Shown: positions 26,722-35,014, counted from the stretch's first letter. The stretch: DNA of 64,000 nt from an uncultured Flavobacteriaceae bacterium (GCA_943842625.1 CALTCK010000008.1:110635-174634); one strand, 5' to 3'. Notes: a model not told the origin generated them from the letters alone. Program-made: numbers and translations.

Positions 26722-27969
26722 TCATAATTTTTTAAAAACAACACAAGCGTTGTGACCCCCAAAACCAAACGTATTACTCATCGCAATATTGACTTCACGT
26801 TTTTGCGCCTTGTTTAAAGTAAGGTTTAGAGATGGATCTATATTTTCATCTATAATCGCGTGGTTAATAGTTGGCGGGATAATATTATTATTAATTGATA
26901 AAATTGACGAAATAGCTTCAATAGCACCAGCGGCACCTAATAAATGACCCGTCATTGATTTAGTAGAATTAATATTAATGTCTTTAGCGTGTTTGCCAAA
27001 AACTTTTGTAATTGCTTTTAACTCTGCAACATCACCTAAAGGAGTTGAAGTTCCATGAGTATTAATAGCATCAACATCTTCTGGTTTTATTCCAGCATCA
27101 CGAAGACAATTTAACATTACTCTTTCTACACCTATTCCTTCTGGATGTGGGGCTGTCATATGGTAAGCATCACTTGACATTCCGCCACCGATAACCTCAG
27201 CATAAATTTTTGCACCTCTTTTTTTTGCATGCTCATACTCTTCAAGGATTAAAGCTCCTGCTCCTTCACCTAGAACAAATCCGTCTCTTGTAGCGTCGAA
27301 CGGACGTGAAGCTGTTTCAGGACTCTCATTTCTAGTTGATAAAGCATGCATCGCATTGAAACCACCCATACCTGCAATGGCAACAGCAGCTTCACTACCT
27401 CCTGTGACTATTACATCACAATGTCCTAAACGAATATAATTTAAAGCGTCAATCATAGCGTTTGCAGATGAGGCACAAGCCGAAACTGTGGTATAATTTG
27501 GCCCCATAAATCCATGTTTAATAGAAATATTTCCAGGAGCGATATCAGCTATCATTTTTGGAATAAAGAAGGGGTTGAAACGTGGTGTTCCATCCCCTTC
27601 TGAAAAGTTGGTCATTTCGTTCTGAAAAGTTTCTAAACCACCAATACCAGCTCCCCAAATAACACCAACCCTAAATTTATCGAGTAGGTCTAACTCAAAG
27701 TTTGCATCAGCGATGGCTTCATCTGACGAAACTAGCGCGTATTGAGCGAAGCGGTCAAGTTTTCTAGCTTCTTTTCTATTAAAATGCTCTAATGGATTAA
27801 AGTTTTTAAGTTCGCAGGCAAATTTAGTTTTGAACTTTTCAGTATCAAAATAAGTAATATTAGCACTACCACTTTTACCAGCTACTAATGCTTTCCAATA
27901 TTCAGAAACATTATTACCAATAGGGGTTAACGCACCTAAACCTGTTACTACAACACGCTTTAATTCCAT
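26722..27969 (-). CDS. fabF: beta-ketoacyl-ACP synthase II
   Basis: FabF elongates acyl-ACP by condensation with malonyl-ACP. The 415-residue thiolase-fold protein begins MELKRVVVTGLGALTPIG and shows the catalytic cysteine in YTTVSACASSANAM (Cys165), the first histidine in NTHGTSTPLGD and the second in KSMTGHLLGAAGA. It follows acpP after 12 bases and precedes rnc. Confidence 0.97.
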   Translation of the reverse strand: MELKRVVVTGLGALTPIGNNVSEYWKALVAGKSGSANITYFDTEKFKTKFACELKNFNPLEHFNRKEARKLDRFAQYALVSSDEAIADANFELDLLDKFRVGVIWGAGIGGLETFQNEMTNFSEGDGTPRFNPFFIPKMIADIAPGNISIKHGFMGPNYTTVSACASSANAMIDALNYIRLGHCDVIVTGGSEAAVAIAGMGGFNAMHALSTRNESPETASRPFDATRDGFVLGEGAGALILEEYEHAKKRGAKIYAEVIGGGMSSDAYHMTAPHPEGIGVERVMLNCLRDAGIKPEDVDAINTHGTSTPLGDVAELKAITKVFGKHAKDININSTKSMTGHLLGAAGAIEAISSILSINNNIIPPTINHAIIDENIDPSLNLTLNKAQKREVNIAMSNTFGFGGHNACVVFKKL

Positions 27970-27981
27970 GTAAGAAATGGT

Positions 27982-28215
27982 TTATTTAGCTGCTTCGATG
28001 TAGGTAATTGCTTGACCAACAGTCGCTATATTCTCAGCTTGATCATCTGGGATTTGGATATCAAATTCTTTCTCAAACTCCATAATAAGCTCTACAGTAT
28101 CTAATGAATCTGCTCCCAAGTCGTTTGTGAAGCTAGCTTCTGTTACAACTTCGTTTTCGTCTACACCTAACTTGTCTACGATAATAGCTTTTACTCTTGA
28201 TGCAATGTCTGACAT
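27982..28215 (-). CDS. acpP: acyl carrier protein
   Basis: A 77-residue acidic four-helix protein that carries the growing fatty acid on a phosphopantetheine arm attached to the serine of [12 protein letters not shown] (Ser37). The sequence [17 protein letters not shown] is the family signature. It is the first gene of acpP-fabF-rnc and has a good promoter just upstream. Confidence 0.97.
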   Translation of the reverse strand: MSDIASRVKAIIVDKLGVDENEVVTEASFTNDLGADSLDTVELIMEFEKEFDIQIPDDQAENIATVGQAITYIEAAK

Positions 28216-28247
28216 AATTCTTGTTTTTAAATTTTGATTATATTTTG

Positions 28248-28276
28248 CAAAAATAAAATATTTTAGATTAATACAA
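28248..28276 (-). promoter_or_regulatory. promoter of acpP-fabF-rnc
   Basis: On the minus strand TTG (28274-28276) and TATTTTTG (28248-28255) are separated by 18 bases, a full match to the Bacteroidota -33/-7 pair. Transcription would begin at about 28242, some 27 bases before the acpP ATG. Confidence 0.6.
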
Positions 28277-28340
28277 CACTTAAATGTTAAAATGTGAATT
28301 TAAAAATAATCATTTTAAGTTAACAAATACTCTTTTATCT

Positions 28341-28348
28341 TATTTTTG
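28341..28348 (+). promoter_or_regulatory. candidate -7 box of purN promoter
   Basis: TATTTTTG is a full -7 match, 46 bases before the purN ATG. It is divergent from the acpP promoter with about 85 bases between the two -7 boxes. Confidence 0.45.
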
Positions 28349-28394
28349 TGATTGAGTTTAGCTCTAAACCCTTAGTTTATTTAAGATAAGATTT

Positions 28395-28976
28395 ATGAAA
28401 AAAATAGTTGTTTTTGCTTCCGGGAGTGGTACAAATGCAGAAAATATCATTAAATATTTTAGAAAATCAGATGTTGCTTCCGTAACACTATTACTTTCAA
28501 ACAACAAAGAAGCAAAAGTTTTAGAACGCGCAAAAAAGCTTTCGGTTCCTTCATTGGTTTTTACAAAAAACGAATTAAACAACACAGATTTAATCATAAA
28601 AACACTCAAAAAGGAACGGCCTGACTTGATTGTTTTAGCGGGGTTTTTGTTAAAATTTCCAGAAAATATATTAAATATTTTTTCAAATAAAGTTATAAAT
28701 ATACATCCTGCATTGTTACCTAAATACGGCGGTAAAGGAATGTATGGGATGCGTGTGCACGAAAAAGTTGTCGAAAATGGTGAAAAAGAAACAGGGATTA
28801 CGATACATTATGTGAATAAAAACTATGATGAAGGCGCTACTATATTTCAAGAGAGCTTTCTCTTGTCGCAAAATGAAACAGCAGGTTCACTAGCTAAAAA
28901 AATTCATACTCTGGAATACGAATATTTTCCTAAAGTAATTAGAGAATTATTGACTTTAAAAACTAAAAAAAAGTAG
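28395..28976 (+). CDS. purN: phosphoribosylglycinamide formyltransferase PurN
   Basis: PurN transfers a formyl group from 10-formyltetrahydrofolate to GAR in purine synthesis. The 193-residue protein starts MKKIVVFASGSGTNAENIIKYF, and has VLAGFLLKFPENIL, the catalytic Asn-His region INIHPALLPKYGGKGMYG, the aspartate-bearing YDEGATIFQESF segment and a C-terminal helix. It is followed after 11 bases by the RNase H gene. Confidence 0.95.
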   Translation: MKKIVVFASGSGTNAENIIKYFRKSDVASVTLLLSNNKEAKVLERAKKLSVPSLVFTKNELNNTDLIIKTLKKERPDLIVLAGFLLKFPENILNIFSNKVINIHPALLPKYGGKGMYGMRVHEKVVENGEKETGITIHYVNKNYDEGATIFQESFLLSQNETAGSLAKKIHTLEYEYFPKVIRELLTLKTKKK

Positions 28977-28987
28977 TGTTTTAAAAA

Positions 28988-29623
28988 ATGAAGAAAAGGC
29001 AAAAATATTATGTTGTTTGGTTTGGAAATCCAGCCGGAATATTTGATTCTTGGAAAGAATGTCAAGAAGCTATAAAAGATGTAAAAGGCGCACAGTATAA
29101 ATCATTTTTAAATTTAAAAGAAGCAAAAATTGCTTTTGGCAGAGAGTATAAAGATTACATAGGGAAAAAGACAAAAAAGAAAACGCTATCCTTAGAAGAG
29201 TTGTCTAAAATAGGTGTTCCTGATTTATTTTCAATATCCGTAGATGCTGCTTCTAGTGGAAATCCAGGAAAAATGGAATATCGTGCAGTGGATACTCAAA
29301 CTCATCAACAGTTATTTTATCAAGGCCCTTTTGATCAAGGAACTAATAATGTAGGAGAGTTTTTAGCTTTAGTTCATGGATTGGCTTTTCTAAGTAAAAA
29401 TAAAAGTTCTCGTAAAATTTACAGTGATTCAAGAATTGCTATAGGATGGGTAAAAAAGAAAAAATGCAATACAAAATTGAAGCAAACTTCAAAGAATAAA
29501 AAGGTTTTTGAATTATTGAAACGCGCAGAAAGTTGGTTAAAAAACAATACTTACACTACTATTATTCTAAAATGGGAAACTAAAGCATGGGGTGAAATAC
29601 CAGCTGATTTTGGCAGAAAATAA
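28988..29623 (+). CDS. viroplasmin-type ribonuclease H
   Basis: A 211-residue RNase HI-like protein that degrades RNA in RNA-DNA hybrids. The N-terminal ~45 residues are a viroplasmin/RNase-H N-domain (KYYVVWFGNPAGIFDSWKEC), and the catalytic domain begins at about 70 with SVDAASSGNPGKMEY (Asp), GTNNVGEFLALVHGL (Glu), KIYSDSRIAIGWV (Asp) and the last acidic residue in EIPADFGRK. All four metal-binding acids are therefore in place. It is co-transcribed with purN, probably by chance of order rather than pathway. Confidence 0.9.
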   Translation: MKKRQKYYVVWFGNPAGIFDSWKECQEAIKDVKGAQYKSFLNLKEAKIAFGREYKDYIGKKTKKKTLSLEELSKIGVPDLFSISVDAASSGNPGKMEYRAVDTQTHQQLFYQGPFDQGTNNVGEFLALVHGLAFLSKNKSSRKIYSDSRIAIGWVKKKKCNTKLKQTSKNKKVFELLKRAESWLKNNTYTTIILKWETKAWGEIPADFGRK

Positions 29624-29710
29624 TAATTAACAAAAAAAGATCTTTATATCACCACTTAAATCTTTAATTATACTATCTCATAAATTGAACTTTTTAAAAT
29701 TAAAAATGAT

Positions 29711-29718
29711 TAAGTTTG
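29711..29718 (+). promoter_or_regulatory. candidate -7 box before the PfkB gene
   Basis: TAAGTTTG matches TAnnTTTG, 29 bases before the ATG. The nearest upstream TTG (29685-29687) is 23 bases away, wider than ideal. Confidence 0.35.
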
Positions 29719-29739
29719 CTGTTTAATTGAAATATTATC

Positions 29740-30663
29740 ATGAGTAAACTTGTTATTGTTGGTGCTGTAGCCTTTGACGCCATTGAAACTCCTTTTGGAA
29801 AGACAGATAAAATTTTAGGTGGCCCTGCTACTTTTATTGGACTAGCTGCTTCGCAATTTGAAGTTGATAGTGCTATCGTTTCTATCGTTGGTGGTGACTT
29901 CCCAAATCAATATCTGGATATGTTTAAAAATAGAGGTATTGATATTTCTAGTCTTGAAGTAGTTCAAAACGGGAAGACTTTTTTTTGGAGCGGGAAATAT
30001 CATAATGATATGAACACAAGAGATACTTTAGCTACTGAACTGAATGTTCTTGCTGATTTTAATCCGGTAGTTCCAGAAAAATATAAGAACTCGAAAGTTT
30101 TAATGTTGGGAAATTTACAACCTTCAGTACAATCAAGTGTGATTGAACAAATGAATAAAAAACCTGATTTAGTGATTTTAGACACGATGAACTTTTGGAT
30201 GGATACCGCTCTTGAAGATCTAAAAAAAGTGATTCGTAAGGTTGATGTTATAACGATTAATGACGAAGAGGCTAGACAACTAACTAGTGAATACTCCTTA
30301 GTTATTGCTGCAAAAAAAATAATGGGAATGGGCCCAAAATATGTAGTTATAAAAAAAGGAGAACACGGAGCACTTTTATTTTTTGAAAACGAAATATTTT
30401 ATGCTCCGGCGTTGCCCTTAAAATCGGTATTCGATCCTACTGGAGCTGGTGATACTTTTGCAGGAGGTTTTGCTGGATTTCTTGCACAAACAGAAGATTT
30501 TAGTTTTGATAACTTGAAAAAAGCCGTTATATATGGTTCTGCTTTGGCTTCATTTTGTGTAGAAAAATTTGGAACTGAAAGGATGTTAAATCTTGACAAA
30601 AAAGAACTAAACGATCGAATTTTGCAATTTAAAAACTTGACGCAATTTGATTTGAGTAAATAA
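29740..30663 (+). CDS. PfkB-family sugar/nucleoside kinase
   Basis: A 307-residue ribokinase-fold kinase. It shows the N-terminal GGPATFIGLAASQF substrate loop, GNLQPSVQS, the VITINDEEARQLT motif and the phosphate-binding/catalytic motif DPTGAGDTFAGGFAGF near the C-terminus, with the catalytic aspartate. The sugar substrate (ribose, adenosine, fructose or other) cannot be read. It is followed after 51 bases by a PurF-like amidophosphoribosyltransferase; a pairing of these two types suggests a shared nucleotide-related route (see findings). Confidence 0.88.
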   Translation: MSKLVIVGAVAFDAIETPFGKTDKILGGPATFIGLAASQFEVDSAIVSIVGGDFPNQYLDMFKNRGIDISSLEVVQNGKTFFWSGKYHNDMNTRDTLATELNVLADFNPVVPEKYKNSKVLMLGNLQPSVQSSVIEQMNKKPDLVILDTMNFWMDTALEDLKKVIRKVDVITINDEEARQLTSEYSLVIAAKKIMGMGPKYVVIKKGEHGALLFFENEIFYAPALPLKSVFDPTGAGDTFAGGFAGFLAQTEDFSFDNLKKAVIYGSALASFCVEKFGTERMLNLDKKELNDRILQFKNLTQFDLSK

Positions 30664-30714
30664 ATTGACTTACCTTTTTTAAGGGTTTTTATTATTAATC
30701 ATGGAACATTAATT

Positions 30715-32613
30715 ATGAGTGATGCTTTAAAACATGAATGTGGAATTGCACTGGTTCGACTTCTTAAACCTCTGGAATATTATAAAGAAAAATATGGAAC
30801 TGCATTTTATGGGATCAATAAAATGTACTTAATGATGGAAAAACAGCACAATCGAGGACAAGATGGAGCAGGTTTTGCAAGTATAAAATTAAATGTAGAT
30901 CCAGGTGAGCGCTATATAAGTAGAGTCAGATCTAATTCTGCTCAGCCTATACAAGATATTTTTTCTAAAATTAATAATCGTATCAATTCAGAGCTAACGA
31001 ATCGTCCTGAATTAATTAAGAGTGTACCTGCTCAAAAAAAGCACATTCCTTATTTAGGAGAGTTGATGCTTGGCCATGTAAGGTACGGAACCTTTGGAGG
31101 TAACAGTGTTGAAAATGTTCACCCTTTTCTGAGACAAAACAATTGGATGCATCGTAATCTGATAATTGCTGGAAATTTTAATATGACCAATACCACCCAA
31201 TTATTTAATGAGCTTATAGAGCTAGGAATGCATCCAAAGGAGAAAGCTGATACCATAACAATTATGGAAAAAATCGGTCATTTCTTAGATGATGCGGTTA
31301 GAAAACTTTATAAAAAAGCAAAAGCAAAAGGATTAAGTAAAATCGAAGCCTCCCAATTTATCATAGAAAAATTAAATTTAGCTAAAATATTACGAAAGTC
31401 TGCTAACCGCTGGGACGGAGGTTATGTTATGGCTGGATTATTAGGGCACGGTGATTCCTTTGTTTTTAGAGATCCGGCAGGTATTAGACCAGCATTCTAT
31501 TATAAAGATGATGAGGTAGTTGTAGTTGCCTCAGAGAGGCCTGCTATACAAACGGTTTTCAATGTGCCTTTTGAAGAGGTGAATGAACTAGATCCAGGTC
31601 ATGCTCTTCTCTTAAAAAAAGACGGATACATGTCTATTTCCAAAATATTAGAGCCCTTAGAAAAAAAGGCTTGCTCTTTTGAGCGCATATATTTTTCTAG
31701 AGGGAGTGATGCTGAAATTTATCAAGAACGAAAAAAACTAGGTAAATTATTAATGCCAAAAGTCTTGAAAGAAATTCAACACGACACTGAAAACACAGTT
31801 TTTTCTTTTATTCCGAATACTGCTGAAACTTCTTTTTATGGAATGCTTGAAGCCGCTCAAGACGAATTAAACAATCAAAAAAATGCTGCAATTTTAAATG
31901 AAGGAGATGGTTTAACAGATAAAAAGCTCAAAGAAATTTTATCTCGAAAAATCAGAACTGAAAAGATTGCAATTAAAGACGTAAAGCTAAGAACTTTTAT
32001 TACCGAGGATAGCAGTAGGGACGATTTGGTGGCTCATGTTTATGACGTTACTTACGGCGTAATTAAAGCTGAAGATAATTTAGTTATAATAGACGATAGC
32101 ATTGTTAGAGGGACTACCTTAAAAAAAAGTATTCTCAAAATGTTGGATCGTCTTGCTCCAAAAAAAGTAGTTGTAGTATCCTCGGCTCCTCAAATTCGTT
32201 ATCCAGATTGTTATGGAATTGACATGGCTCGTCTAGAAGCTCTTATTGCTTTCCAGGCTGCTTTAGAACTTCATAAAGATAGAGGTACCGAGGCAATTAT
32301 TGACAAAATTTACTCTAAATGTAAAGCACAGGAAAATGTTCTAGATTCAGAGCAGATAAATCATGTTAAAGATTTATACGCGCCATTTTTAGACGAGGAA
32401 ATATCTGACAAAATTTCTGAAATTATTTGTGAAAAAACAATAAGAGCAGAGGTAAAAGTAATTTTTCAATCTGTAGAAGATTTACACCAGGCTTGTCCCA
32501 AGAATCTGGGAGATTGGTATTTTACGGGAGACTATCCAACACCAGGAGGAAATCGAGTAGTGAACAAAGCCTTTATCAATTTCATTGAAAAAAATCCTAA
32601 AAGAGCATATTAA
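30715..32613 (+). CDS. PurF-like amidophosphoribosyltransferase, long form
   Basis: A 632-residue Ntn-hydrolase glutamine amidotransferase joined to a phosphoribosyltransferase domain. The nucleophile cysteine is in MSDALKHECGIALVRLL at position 9, so removal of an 8-residue leader would expose it, as in the propeptide-bearing type of PurF. Further Ntn motifs are NRGQDGAGFAS and LGHVRYGTFGG, with GNFNMTN later. The PRPP-binding loop is VIIDDSIVRGTTLKKS, and CYGIDMA follows. The protein is about 130 residues longer than ordinary PurF, with an insertion after the first Ntn motifs and extra sequence around residues 200-230 and at the C-terminus. It may be a second, specialised paralogue; a standard purF is not in the window. 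Confidence 0.85.
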   Translation: MSDALKHECGIALVRLLKPLEYYKEKYGTAFYGINKMYLMMEKQHNRGQDGAGFASIKLNVDPGERYISRVRSNSAQPIQDIFSKINNRINSELTNRPELIKSVPAQKKHIPYLGELMLGHVRYGTFGGNSVENVHPFLRQNNWMHRNLIIAGNFNMTNTTQLFNELIELGMHPKEKADTITIMEKIGHFLDDAVRKLYKKAKAKGLSKIEASQFIIEKLNLAKILRKSANRWDGGYVMAGLLGHGDSFVFRDPAGIRPAFYYKDDEVVVVASERPAIQTVFNVPFEEVNELDPGHALLLKKDGYMSISKILEPLEKKACSFERIYFSRGSDAEIYQERKKLGKLLMPKVLKEIQHDTENTVFSFIPNTAETSFYGMLEAAQDELNNQKNAAILNEGDGLTDKKLKEILSRKIRTEKIAIKDVKLRTFITEDSSRDDLVAHVYDVTYGVIKAEDNLVIIDDSIVRGTTLKKSILKMLDRLAPKKVVVVSSAPQIRYPDCYGIDMARLEALIAFQAALELHKDRGTEAIIDKIYSKCKAQENVLDSEQINHVKDLYAPFLDEEISDKISEIICEKTIRAEVKVIFQSVEDLHQACPKNLGDWYFTGDYPTPGGNRVVNKAFINFIEKNPKRAY

Positions 32614-32693
32614 ATCGATTTGCCTGTTTTTTTTGGATAACGGAATCAAACTGAGATCCATTTAAATAATAAGTTTTGATGTCAAATAATAAT

Positions 32694-33956
32694 TTATTTT
32701 TTGGCACTTATATATTCTAGTAAAAATTTTTCGTCAAAATAGGGGTAATTTAGTTTCTCTGCCAGGTCTAAATATTTATTTTTGTGAGATTCTTTAGTGG
32801 TTTTATTTTTTACCTGATGGTACCAAAAAACTTGAAATAATAAATTTGTAAAATCTTCATAACAAGATTTAAAAAAATTAATATTTATTAATTTTAAATA
32901 TTTTTTTATTTCTGCTTTGTTTTTAATTGATTGATAATAAAACAAACACATAAAATAGTACATGTTTAAGTGGTCTTTTTGATAGGTGAAAGTAGATATC
33001 TTGCTGACATTCATAATATTGATAAGGCTTTTCATCAAATGGATGTTTTTTGAATATATGGCTGTAATAAAAAGTTCGTAGAAATAGTCAATATAAATTT
33101 GTTTCTTTTTGGAATGACTTTTTATATATTTACTTAAGGTTTCATCAGTTTTCTGACCTGGAGAATTTAAAAAACTTAACGACAACAATCGACTGCAAAG
33201 AATAGGGTGTAGCTTATTGCTGTATGCTAATTCCTTATAATCATTTTGAATCTTTTTTTGGTTAAGAAATTTTCTTAATTGAAGAATTGAATCACTAAAA
33301 ATTATTATTTCTTTATTGACCTTGCTTCTAACAACAAACTTAGCCCATTCTCCATAAAATCCGTTAATATTTGAATAATCAACAAAACTTGAATAAACAC
33401 ATTCTAAAAAATTTCTATTCTTTAGTAAGACATAGTTATCCATTGGGTTTTTTCTCAGAAGTAAACCGGTTGAATTTCCTATTAATAAAACTTCACTGTA
33501 AGAAAAAGAATTAAACCCCATTTCTTTTAAGTTAAAAATATTATTTAAAATATGATATTTTTTGTTGTAAATAAGTTCCCTAACCAGGAGTATTATAAAG
33601 CTTACAAAATCTTCTGGAGTTTTTTTTATTTGCTTTATTAAAGAAATTATTTCTTCATTATCTTGTTTATATATAGCTTTATAAATTACTTCAGATATAT
33701 TTTTCTTTTCTTTGAAAGAATAAGTTTGTGTAAAATGAATGTAATTTTTAAATCCAATGAATCTCGCTAGAATATTTAAAGTGTTATTGTTTGGTTTAAC
33801 ATTAGTTGAAACGCCGAAAAATCTACGAATAGTATTATAGCTTATTTGTTGATCTATAGTTTCTTGTATTGCGTTAGCTAGTAATTCCGCATCACCACGA
33901 TTTTCAATTTTTTGCCCTAGCCTAAGTTCAAGCTCTTTTTTTAATAAATCTACCAA
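32694..33956 (-). CDS. unknown protein with possible N-terminal HTH and helical C-terminus
   Basis: A 420-residue protein I do not recognise. The first ~75 residues look like a small DNA-binding-type domain: AELLANAIQETIDQQISYNTIRRFFGV followed by LNILARFIGFKNYIHF, a helix-turn-helix-like pattern that I have seen at the start of other Flavobacteriia proteins. The remaining ~340 residues are lysine-, isoleucine-, asparagine- and phenylalanine-rich and appear all-helical, possibly TPR-like. No signal peptide or strong membrane segment. The start is TTG (33956): no in-frame ATG exists early, and an in-frame stop lies 24-30 bases further upstream. Base composition is more AT-rich than its neighbours. 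An operator-like repeat covers its promoter. Confidence 0.6.
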   Translation of the reverse strand: MVDLLKKELELRLGQKIENRGDAELLANAIQETIDQQISYNTIRRFFGVSTNVKPNNNTLNILARFIGFKNYIHFTQTYSFKEKKNISEVIYKAIYKQDNEEIISLIKQIKKTPEDFVSFIILLVRELIYNKKYHILNNIFNLKEMGFNSFSYSEVLLIGNSTGLLLRKNPMDNYVLLKNRNFLECVYSSFVDYSNINGFYGEWAKFVVRSKVNKEIIIFSDSILQLRKFLNQKKIQNDYKELAYSNKLHPILCSRLLSLSFLNSPGQKTDETLSKYIKSHSKKKQIYIDYFYELFITAIYSKNIHLMKSLINIMNVSKISTFTYQKDHLNMYYFMCLFYYQSIKNKAEIKKYLKLININFFKSCYEDFTNLLFQVFWYHQVKNKTTKESHKNKYLDLAEKLNYPYFDEKFLLEYISAKK

Positions 33957-33965
33957 TTTTTTAAG

Positions 33966-33984
33966 TGTATCAATTATGTATCAA
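33966..33984 (-). promoter_or_regulatory. operator-like direct repeat TGTATCAA
   Basis: TGTATCAA occurs at 33966-33973 and again at 33977-33984, an 11-base period equal to one helical turn. The second copy overlaps the minus-strand -7 box and both flank its expected transcription start. A dimeric regulator, perhaps the HTH-like protein itself, could bind here; that is inference. Confidence 0.4.
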
Positions 33985-33989
33985 AAATA
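33982..33989 (-). promoter_or_regulatory. candidate -7 box of the unknown HTH-like gene
   Basis: Reading the minus strand, TATTTTTG is a full -7 match, 26 bases before the TTG start at 33956. No TTG -33 element is seen. Confidence 0.4.
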
Positions 33990-34003
33990 ACATTTATTTT
34001 TTA

Positions 34004-34202
34004 TAAATTTGTTTTTTATTTTATTTTTTGATTTATAAGGTGATTGATCATTATTAAATAAAATCAATAAATAATTATTTATTAAGTATTAGATAAATTT
34101 CGTTAACAACTAACTAACCAAATTAAATCTAATAAATTTTAGTTTCTGAATTAGTTCAGTTTTCTAAAAAAACAAAAACCTGCATTGCAGGTTTTTGTTT
34201 TT
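34004..34202 (+). ncRNA. candidate non-coding transcript A
   Basis: A -7-like TAAATTTG at 34004-34011 is followed by about 150 bases with no ORF, a CTGAA/TTCAG hairpin and then a strong terminator ending at 34202, which would define a ~185-base RNA beginning near 34017. There is no -33 box and the -7 box partly faces a divergent promoter, so this may instead be the leader of a lost gene. Confidence 0.2.
34168..34202. terminator. strong rho-independent terminator hairpin
   Basis: Sixteen base pairs (34168-34183 with 34187-34202) around an ATT loop, with core CCTGC/GCAGG and A/T-rich outer arms. It has A-run and T-run on both sides and could work in either direction. No annotated gene ends next to it on the plus strand; on the minus strand it lies behind the sodA terminator. 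Confidence 0.8.
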
Positions 34203-34274
34203 ATAATACTTTTTCGATCAAACAAGTTTTTTCTTTAAAAGAGAAATAAATATATTCGTTTTTAAAAAAATAAT

Positions 34275-34282
34275 TATATTTG
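34275..34282 (+). promoter_or_regulatory. candidate -7 box for small RNA B
   Basis: TATATTTG is a full -7 match. A TTCG at 34255-34258, 16 bases upstream, is a possible weak -33 box. Transcription would start near 34288. Confidence 0.35.
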
Positions 34283-34287
34283 ATAAT

Positions 34288-34358
34288 ATCATGACTTGTA
34301 GGTTAAGTTCATGTTAAATTTGGGGCAAAAAGAGGTAAACCATGGTTTACCTCTTTTT
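34288..34358 (+). ncRNA. candidate ~70-base small RNA B
   Basis: Between the TATATTTG box and the 34327-34358 terminator lies a sequence able to form a 5' hairpin (ATGACTT at 34291 against AAGTTCAT, one bulge) followed by GGGG and the terminator stem. Promoter, folded body and strong terminator without any ORF are the usual signs of a small RNA. The terminator also serves sodA on the other strand, so the RNA is not proven. Confidence 0.28.
34327..34358 (-). terminator. bidirectional terminator after sodA
   Basis: A perfect 32-base palindrome, AAAAAGAGGTAAACC joined to GGTTTACCTCTTTTT, 18 bases beyond the sodA stop. With A-run and T-run on each side it should terminate transcription in both directions. 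Confidence 0.88.
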
Positions 34359-34376
34359 ATGATATAAAAATCATAT

Positions 34377-34985
34377 CTATTTATTCATTTTATACCTCCT
34401 AGAAACCTCTTCCCAATTAATAACATTAAAGAAAGCATTTACATAGTCTGGCCTTCTATTTTGGTAATTCAAGTAGTAAGCATGCTCCCAAACATCTAAT
34501 CCTAGGATCGGAGTTCCTTTACATCCAATACCAGGCATCAAAGGATTATCTTGGTTTGGGGTGGAGCAAACTTCTAATTCTCCACCTTTATGAACACATA
34601 GCCAAGCCCATCCTGATCCAAAACGTGTTTTGGCAGCAGTAGAAAATGTGTCTTTAAAATTCTCAAAACTTTCGAAATAATTATTGATGGCATCTGCCAA
34701 TTCATCAGTTGGTAATCCACCACCGTTTGGAGACATTATTTCCCAAAAAAGACTATGATTAAAATATCCTCCGCCATTATTTCTGACAGATCCATTATTC
34801 ATATCCAGATTTTCCAATATCTCTTCTATTGATTTTCCTTCTAATTCTGTTCCTTCAATTGCTCCATTTAGATTATTGGTATATCCCTGGTGGTGTTTTC
34901 CATGATGGATTTCCATAGTTTTCGAATCAATATTAGGTTCCAATGCGCTGTATTCGTATGGTAACTTAGGTAAGGTGTATGACAT
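34377..34985 (-). CDS. sodA: superoxide dismutase (Mn/Fe type)
   Basis: This cytosolic enzyme converts superoxide into oxygen and peroxide. The 202 residues hold the N-terminal ligand in [12 protein letters not shown] (His27), the second in [11 protein letters not shown] (His77), and the third and fourth in [12 protein letters not shown] (Asp164, His168). The GGGYFNH segment and GSGWAWLC together with the later Gln in STPNQDNPL look closer to the manganese form than to the iron form, but cambialistic use is possible. It has its own terminator and is divergent from the AddA-like gene. Confidence 0.95.
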   Translation of the reverse strand: MSYTLPKLPYEYSALEPNIDSKTMEIHHGKHHQGYTNNLNGAIEGTELEGKSIEEILENLDMNNGSVRNNGGGYFNHSLFWEIMSPNGGGLPTDELADAINNYFESFENFKDTFSTAAKTRFGSGWAWLCVHKGGELEVCSTPNQDNPLMPGIGCKGTPILGLDVWEHAYYLNYQNRRPDYVNAFFNVINWEEVSRRYKMNK

Positions 34986-35014
34986 AATATGTGTTTTTTT
35001 AATTTTTGTTCAAC

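Larger units (their letters stand above)
33957..34376. other. 420-base intergenic region with promoters and two terminators
   Basis: There is no coding-quality frame here on either strand. It holds, in order: an operator-like direct repeat and a minus -7 box for the upstream unknown gene; a plus -7 box (34004); a short CTGAA/TTCAG hairpin (34146-34159); a 16-bp terminator hairpin (34168-34202); a second plus -7 box (34275); and a perfect 32-base palindromic terminator (34327-34358) next to sodA. See those entries. Confidence 0.7.

Noticed and set aside
30673..30690. Short hairpin plus T-run between PfkB and PurF-like genes (CCTT/AAGG)
   Set aside because: Only four base pairs; too weak to call a terminator.
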